Assembly: GCA_005880755.1 (NCBI GenBank)
Contig: VBGV01000093.1
Coordinates: forward strand, 1 to 9,179
Length of the DNA stretch: 9,179 nt
From: Chloroflexota bacterium
Lineage (GTDB): Bacteria; Chloroflexota; Dormibacteria; Dormibacterales; Dormibacteraceae
Direction of reading: 5' to 3'
Of this stretch, positions 5,313 through 9,179 are shown piece by piece. Every line of letters starts with the position of its first letter. Position 1 is the first letter of the stretch. The notes under the pieces are model-generated. The model was not told the origin of the DNA. It worked only from the letters and a program-made list of their open reading frames with translations, and ran no database searches. The translations under genes were made by a program, and so were the position numbers.

Positions 5313-6338
5313 GTGATCGGCGGCGCTCCGGGGACAGCCGCGTATCTCAAGGAACGGCTGGGCCCCCGGGGGGCAGACGTCGTCGCCCACAGGCGCGTCG
5401 ACGGTCTTCAACGCGAGCCCTTCGTGGATGCGATCGTCCTCGACGGCGTCGATCTGGTCGATGGGACCGCTGCTGTCCGTCGCGCGACCGCGGCGCCGCT
5501 GTTGATCATCGGCCCGGATCAGGCGGTGGCTGCGACCTGCCTCGGGATGGGGGCGGACGCATGGCTACCGAGCGGTAGCGCAATGAACCTCGTCGCGGCA
5601 CAGGTCCAGGCCATGTTGGCCAAAGGTGCGCCGCCACCGCCGAGGACCCGTTTGAAGGTCGGTCGTATCGAGCTGAACTCAGAATCTCGGCGCGCCCATG
5701 TCGAGGATCGCGAACTCCCTTTGACCCCCCGTGAGTTCGACCTTCTGAATGCGTTCCTCTTGAACGAAGGTACCGTCTTGAGCCGGGACCGAATCCTGGC
5801 CGCCGCCTGGGGCGCGAGGTTTGTAGGTGAGCCGAAAACTGTGGACGTGCATGTGGCGTGGCTTCGGCCAAAACTCGAGGCCAGCGGCGTGCGAATCACA
5901 ACCCTGCGTGGGATCGGTTACCGTCTGGACGAGTTGGAACGTGCCCGACAACGCGTCCTATTTGTATGCGTTGAGAACGCGGGCCGCAGCCAGATGGCCG
6001 CCGCATTCCTCAAGCGCTTGTCGGATGGCCGCGTCGATGTCGAGTCGGCGGGCACAAGGCCGGCCAAGCGTGTCCACCGGGAGGTCATGGACGTGATGGG
6101 CGAGATCGGCATCGATCTCAGAAACGAACGGCCACAGGCACTTTCGGCCGAGATGGCGAGGGCCGCGACCCGCGTCGTCACGATGGGCTGCGAAGCGGAA
6201 GAATGCCCGGTCTTCGCCGCGCCGGTCGAAGATTGGGGCATCCGCAACCCGGCCGGTCTTCCGGCGCCGGCAGTCAGAGAGATTCGCGATGAGATCGAGC
6301 GCCGCGTGCGACTGTTGCTGTCCGAGCTGAATCCCTAA
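5313..6338 (+). CDS. Fusion protein: degenerate receiver - OmpR/PhoB winged helix - ArsC/LMW phosphatase domain
   Basis: One uninterrupted 341-residue frame with three domains. Residues 1-103 have the receiver fold pattern (IVLD44G, GADAW at 80-84), but the acidic pair reads Gly-Gly (3-4), the switch Thr is Gly67, and the Lys of the KPF motif is Ser, so normal phosphorylation is unlikely. Residues about 112-206 are a complete OmpR/PhoB DNA-binding domain: LTPREFDLL (137-145), VLSRDRILAAAWG (155-167), TVDVHVAWLRPKLE (176-189), ITTLRGIGYRLDE (195-207). After a linker of under ten residues, 214-341 is an ArsC/low-molecular-weight phosphatase domain: P-loop CVENAGRS (Cys219, Arg225), ESAGTRP (244-250), Cys293 and Cys298, DWGIRNPAG (307-315). 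The usual Asp-Pro acid is Asn312-Pro. The first standard start is GTG 5313; in-frame codons before it (TRVVV) look like the missing first strand but offer no start. Likely a regulator sensing phosphate or arsenate; this is inference. Confidence 0.88.
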   Translation: MIGGAPGTAAYLKERLGPRGADVVAHRRVDGLQREPFVDAIVLDGVDLVDGTAAVRRATAAPLLIIGPDQAVAATCLGMGADAWLPSGSAMNLVAAQVQAMLAKGAPPPPRTRLKVGRIELNSESRRAHVEDRELPLTPREFDLLNAFLLNEGTVLSRDRILAAAWGARFVGEPKTVDVHVAWLRPKLEASGVRITTLRGIGYRLDELERARQRVLFVCVENAGRSQMAAAFLKRLSDGRVDVESAGTRPAKRVHREVMDVMGEIGIDLRNERPQALSAEMARAATRVVTMGCEAEECPVFAAPVEDWGIRNPAGLPAPAVREIRDEIERRVRLLLSELNP

Positions 6339-6347
6339 TTCGCCGGC

Positions 6348-6956
6348 CTACTTGATGTTGATCGATTCCATGATCTCTGCCGCCGACTCACATTCGTCCA
6401 GCGTCGACTCAAGCAGCGCGTAGAGGTCCTTCCATTTGATCAGGTCGGCCGCGGTCCGATGGTTTGTCTCGAAGAGTCTCTGCAAAGCTTGCCGCGTGAT
6501 GTGGTCGCCCTCGTTCTCCAGGCGGTGAATGTCCTCGAGCACCTCGACCAAATCCTTTCCATCGACCAGTTTGTCGGCTGCGCTGGCGATTTGGGAGCCT
6601 GCCTCAGCGAGGCAGCGGCCCATGCTTTTCGCAGCATCCGTAATGGACTCGACGTGGTACAGATCGATCTTGTCTGCAGTCTCCTCGGCGAGGTCCACGA
6701 TCTCATCGAGCGAATGGGCAAGCATCAGGATGTCGGCCCGTTCGAAAGGAGGCACGAAGGTCCGGTTCGTCAGGTTGTAAATCTCGTGCGTTACGTCGTC
6801 GCATCTGTGCTCGAGCTCTCGCATGACAGCGTGACGACTGAGTTCATCATTTAGGGAGCCGCCTAGCTCGGCCAACGCCTCGCTCACGAGCTGGCCTTGT
6901 CGACTGAAAAGTTCATTGAACCTGCGCTCGCGCGGAACAAGATTCAGTTTCGGCAT
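6348..6956 (-). CDS. DUF47 family PhoU-like protein (copy 2)
   Basis: A 202-residue paralogue of the DUF47 protein at 3984-4592, colinear from end to end. It keeps the acidic clusters: LEHRCDD near residues 48-54, a SLDEIVDLAEETADKIDLY run near 82-100, DIHRLENEGDHI, and the closing WKDLYALLESTLDECE. No membrane segment is seen. It converges on the fusion gene with only nine bases between stops, and follows rsmG on the same strand 40 bases downstream. Unlike copy 1 it has no adjacent permease, so it may serve the same PiT protein, another one elsewhere, or form mixed oligomers with copy 1. The start ATG (6954-6956) has only a weak G-rich leader. The 9-mer GGTTAAGGC upstream is shared with the copy 1 promoter region. 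Confidence 0.92.
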   Translation of the reverse strand: MPKLNLVPRERRFNELFSRQGQLVSEALAELGGSLNDELSRHAVMRELEHRCDDVTHEIYNLTNRTFVPPFERADILMLAHSLDEIVDLAEETADKIDLYHVESITDAAKSMGRCLAEAGSQIASAADKLVDGKDLVEVLEDIHRLENEGDHITRQALQRLFETNHRTAADLIKWKDLYALLESTLDECESAAEIMESINIK

Positions 6957-6972
6957 CCCACCCCGGCTCCAA

Positions 6973-6981
6973 GGTTAAGGC
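6973..6981. promoter_or_regulatory. Second GGTTAAGGC motif, upstream of DUF47 copy 2
   Basis: The 9-mer GGTTAAGGC is identical to bases 4625-4633 and lies in the same orientation relative to the DUF47 start codon: 16 bases upstream here, 32 bases upstream in copy 1. No second GTTAA half-site is present 11 bp away, so it would be a single or weak site. It may be an operator shared by the two DUF47 units, or sequence retained from the duplication. Confidence 0.35.
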
Positions 6982-6996
6982 TTCCGCCCGCATCGC

Positions 6997-7626
6997 CTAT
7001 AGGGGCTTGCGTCGAGCAAGTCCGGGACGGCGTGGGTACGGCGCCGGCGTCGGACGAATCTTCTCCACGATCACCAGTGTCCCGGTTCGACGGACAGCCG
7101 AACGAGCAGGCACCACCCTCGCCCTCGACCCGCCCAGAACCTCGATGGCACGCTGGGCCGGCGTCATGGGTTCCTTATCTGTTTTCTGCGCGAGCAGCCT
7201 GCCGCCGACCCGGACCAGGGGCAGGCAGAGCTCGACCAGCACCGGCATGGGCGCCACTGCTCGCGCCACCGCCACGTCAAAGGTTTCGCGGTAGCGTTGG
7301 TCCTGGCCGACCTCCTCCGCGCGTCTCGCCAGCACTTCGACGCCTTCGAGATGCAGCCTCGCGCAGGCCTGGACGAGGAATGCGGCCTTGGCGTGGTCCG
7401 CCTCGATCAGCGTCACCGCCAGGCTGGGCCGCGCGATCTTCAGCGGCAGGCCGGGCAGGCCGCCTCCGGACCCAACGTCGACCAGCCGGAGTGCTTCGCC
7501 GAGGTGTTCCAGCAGGACGAGCGAATCCTCGACGAGCTCTTGAGCCGGGCTGGACACGAGCCCCGGCCACTCCGAGATCATCCGTGCGAGTTCATGAAGT
7601 CTAGAATCGTTCACTGAAATGCCCAT
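6997..7626 (-). CDS. rsmG: 16S rRNA (guanine527-N7)-methyltransferase RsmG
   Basis: A 209-residue class I SAM methyltransferase that modifies G527 of 16S rRNA in the 530 loop. Key blocks: VEDSLVLLEHL (32-42, the family's DSL region), RLVDVGSGGGLPGLPL (47-62, SAM loop), TLIEAD (72-77, acidic residue for the ribose) and a FDVAVARAVAP segment near 120-130. The tail, YPRRPGLARRKPL, is typical of the family. The ATG at 7626 is the first start after an in-frame stop and gives a rather short N-terminus before the SAM loop (about 47 residues against about 65 in E. coli); GTG 7614 or ATG 7581 would be shorter still. The start overlaps that of the divergent fmdB by 8 bases, so its promoter must lie inside fmdB. 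No clear Shine-Dalgarno is seen. Confidence 0.95.
   Translation of the reverse strand: MGISVNDSRLHELARMISEWPGLVSSPAQELVEDSLVLLEHLGEALRLVDVGSGGGLPGLPLKIARPSLAVTLIEADHAKAAFLVQACARLHLEGVEVLARRAEEVGQDQRYRETFDVAVARAVAPMPVLVELCLPLVRVGGRLLAQKTDKEPMTPAQRAIEVLGGSRARVVPARSAVRRTGTLVIVEKIRPTPAPYPRRPGLARRKPL
7602..7607 (+). promoter_or_regulatory. Possible -10 of the fmdB-lysA promoter
   Basis: TAGAAT matches the sigma-70 TATAAT box at five of six positions and lies 11 bases before the fmdB ATG, inside the 5' end of rsmG. It would give a transcript with almost no leader, consistent with the absence of a Shine-Dalgarno before fmdB. No convincing -35 is visible. Confidence 0.35.
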
Positions 7627-7864
7627 CTACGAGTATCGGTGCGAGAGCTGCGCCGGGAAGTTCGAGGTCTTGACGCGGTTCGCCGAGCGCGACCACGCGC
7701 AGGTCTGTCCGGCATGCGAGTCGACCAAGACGCGGGTGCTGGTCTCGAGCTTCGCCTTCGCCAGCGGCGGCGAGTCATCGTCGGTCTCGGACTTCGCGAG
7801 CGAGACCAGCGGCGGCGGCTGCTGTGGGGGCGCGTGCGGCTCCTGCGGCTCGAGCCCGAACTAG
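7619..7864 (+). CDS. FmdB-family zinc-ribbon protein
   Basis: An 81-residue protein beginning with the family hallmark MPIYEYRCESC, which starts a zinc ribbon: Cys8-X2-Cys11 and a later CPAC pair near residue 30 form a four-Cys zinc site. The C-terminus is a Gly/Ser/Cys-rich tail with a CCGGACGSCG cluster, common in this family. The family was named for a putative regulatory protein of a formamidase locus; its real role is unknown, and no function should be inferred here. It overlaps the divergent rsmG start by 8 bases and lies about ten bases before the likely lysA start, so fmdB and lysA probably share a transcript. Confidence 0.93.
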   Translation: MPIYEYRCESCAGKFEVLTRFAERDHAQVCPACESTKTRVLVSSFAFASGGESSSVSDFASETSGGGCCGGACGSCGSSPN

Positions 7865-7874
7865 ACACCTAGCC

Positions 7875-9158
7875 TTGCTCTTCCCGGTCACGTACCGGGT
7901 CAACGCCGCCGGCCACATGGAGGTGGGTGGCTGCGACCTCGTCGAAATCGCCCGCCGCCATGGAACCCCGCTTTACGTCTACGACGAAGCGACGGTACGG
8001 CAGCGCGCCGCGGAATACATGGCCGCGATGGACGGCGCGGGACAGGTCCTCTACTCGGCCAAGGCGTTCGCCTCTCCGCAGTTCCTGCGCGTCATCGCAG
8101 AGGAAGGTCTGGGCCTCGACGTCGTTTCGGCGGGCGAGCTGCACCTTGCTCTGAAGTCCGGCTTTCCGCGCGACCGCGTGCACTTCCTCGGCAACAACAA
8201 GAGCGTCGAGGACCTGGAGGCCGCGTATCGCGCGGGCGCGATCATCGTCATCGACGGCGACCACGAGTTCGACCTGCTGCGCCACGTGGTGCCGGACGGG
8301 GCGCGGGCCCCGGTGATGCTGCGGATTTCGCCGGGGGTGAAGCCGGACACGCACGACCACATCTCGACCGGGCAGCTCGACTCCAAGTTCGGCTTCTCGA
8401 TCGAGTCGGGCGCCGCGCGAAATGCAGTCGCGGCCGCGCTGGAGCATCCACGTCTCGAGCTGGTCGGCCTGCACTCGCACATCGGGTCGCAGATCTTCGC
8501 GCTCGGCGCCTACGAACAGGCGATGGAGATCATGCTCGACCTGCTTGTCGAGCTACGCGATGGGCTCGGCTACGAACCGCGCAAGCTGGGCGCGGGCGGC
8601 GGGCTCGGCATCGCGTACACCCAAAACGACGACCCACCCACACCGAGACATTTCGTCGAGACGGTGCGGCATGCGCTCGTCAAGGGGTGCGCGCGTCGCG
8701 ATCTGAAAGTGCCGGAGCTGGTCGTGGAGCCAGGGCGATCGATCGCCGGCCCGGCCGGGATGGCGCTCTACACGGTGGGTTCGATCAAGGACATTCCTGG
8801 CGTTCGTCGGTATGTCGCGGTGGACGGCGGCATGGGCGACAACATCCGCCCCAAGCTTTACGGCGCGCGCTACGAGGCGTTCCTCGCCTCCGACCCGGAC
8901 CACGCGACTGACGGCAAGGTGACGATCGCCGGCAAGTACTGTGAGTCGACGGACATCCTGATCACGGACATCGCGATGCCGCCGCTCCAGCCGGGGGACG
9001 TGATCGCGGTGCCGGCGGCGGGGGCGTACTGCCTGGCGATGGCGAGCAACTACAACGGGATGCCGCGGCCGGAGGTGCTCATGCTCCGCGAGGGCGAGGC
9101 GCGCGTGATGCGCCGGCGCGAAACCCTGGACGACCTGATCGCAGCTGAAGTCTTCTAG
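7875..9158 (+). CDS. lysA: Diaminopimelate decarboxylase LysA
   Basis: A PLP-dependent fold-type III decarboxylase turning meso-diaminopimelate into L-lysine, the last step of lysine synthesis. Starting at TTG 7875 it has 427 residues, a normal length. Landmarks: TPLYVYDE (31-38), the PLP-Lys in YSAKAF (Lys63), LDVVSAGEL, LHSHIGSQI, the PLP-phosphate loop GAGGGLGIAY, VEPGRSI, GGMGDNIRPKLYGARYEA, and the partner-subunit Cys in GKYCESTDIL, then GAYCLAMASNYNG. A longer frame from GTG 7824 would overlap fmdB by 41 bases and add Ala/Arg-rich residues unlike the family, so TTG 7875, giving MLFPVTYRVN, is preferred, although it lacks a Shine-Dalgarno. ATG 7917 would cut into conserved sequence. The gene ends 21 bases before the window edge. 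Confidence 0.95.
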   Translation: MLFPVTYRVNAAGHMEVGGCDLVEIARRHGTPLYVYDEATVRQRAAEYMAAMDGAGQVLYSAKAFASPQFLRVIAEEGLGLDVVSAGELHLALKSGFPRDRVHFLGNNKSVEDLEAAYRAGAIIVIDGDHEFDLLRHVVPDGARAPVMLRISPGVKPDTHDHISTGQLDSKFGFSIESGAARNAVAAALEHPRLELVGLHSHIGSQIFALGAYEQAMEIMLDLLVELRDGLGYEPRKLGAGGGLGIAYTQNDDPPTPRHFVETVRHALVKGCARRDLKVPELVVEPGRSIAGPAGMALYTVGSIKDIPGVRRYVAVDGGMGDNIRPKLYGARYEAFLASDPDHATDGKVTIAGKYCESTDILITDIAMPPLQPGDVIAVPAAGAYCLAMASNYNGMPRPEVLMLREGEARVMRRRETLDDLIAAEVF

Positions 9159-9179
9159 AGAACGATGTTGATCTTCGCT

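Noticed and set aside
5934..5960. Separate arsC gene starting inside the fusion frame
   Set aside because: An in-frame TTG exists at the linker, but there is no stop before it and no Shine-Dalgarno, so a single fusion protein is the simpler reading.
6997..7626. Long open frames on the strand opposite rsmG, and similar antisense frames across thiG and lysA
   Set aside because: They are Arg/Pro/Ser-rich shadows of high-GC coding sequence without recognisable domains, while the genes on the other strand are clear family members.
7824..7874. A longer LysA start at GTG 7824
   Set aside because: It adds Ala/Arg-rich residues and a 41-base overlap with fmdB; the family's N-terminus is matched from TTG 7875.
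9165..9179. Start of a further gene after lysA (ATG at 9165)
   Set aside because: Only five codons are visible and there is no clear Shine-Dalgarno, so it cannot be supported.

Overview
The window comes from a GC-rich bacterial chromosome. GTG and TTG starts are common: by my reading, six of the twelve complete genes start with GTG and one with TTG. The MurE-like, LysA, ThiG and RsmG proteins remind me of Chloroflexota and relatives such as Dormibacterota, or of deep actinobacterial lineages. That placement is an inference from sequence style only. All recognisable genes are chromosomal; I see no tRNA, rRNA, CRISPR array or insertion sequence.

Left part (1-2879): the 3' end of a MurE-like Mur ligase gene on the + strand converges, with an 8-base overlap, on a leftward thiamine-thiazole cluster thiG - tenI-like - thiS. 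Upstream of thiG on the same strand lies a MutT-type Nudix gene. A strong C-rich/G-rich palindrome (2410-2432), which looks like a dispersed REP-type repeat, separates thiG from the Nudix gene.

Central part (2972-6956): a phosphate module. On the - strand, a DUF47 (PhoU-like) gene overlaps a PiT-type phosphate permease gene. Divergent from them are phoU and, 22 bases after it, a gene for a three-part protein: a degenerate receiver domain, an OmpR/PhoB-type winged helix and a C-terminal ArsC/low-molecular-weight phosphatase domain. A second DUF47 gene converges on this fusion gene with a 9-base gap. The intergenic region between the two divergent transcription units holds two GTTAA half-sites exactly 11 bp apart, the spacing used by PhoB/PhoP-family regulators. 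The 9-mer GGTTAAGGC from that site recurs upstream of the second DUF47 gene. The simplest model is a self-contained local phosphate/arsenate regulon: PiT imports phosphate (and unavoidably arsenate), DUF47 and PhoU proteins modulate transport or signalling, and the fusion protein binds the GTTAA sites and senses oxyanion or redox state through its ArsC domain rather than through phosphorylation by a kinase.

Right part (6997-9179): rsmG (leftward) and fmdB-lysA (rightward) diverge, and the start codons of rsmG and fmdB lie within an 8-base overlap. lysA is essentially complete and ends 21 bases before the window edge.

The most interesting item is the receiver-like/winged-helix/ArsC fusion with its candidate operator. 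Secondary items are a ThiS with three residues after its terminal Gly-Gly, a TenI-like protein trimmed at both ends, and a MurE-like ligase lacking the usual DNPR substrate motif.
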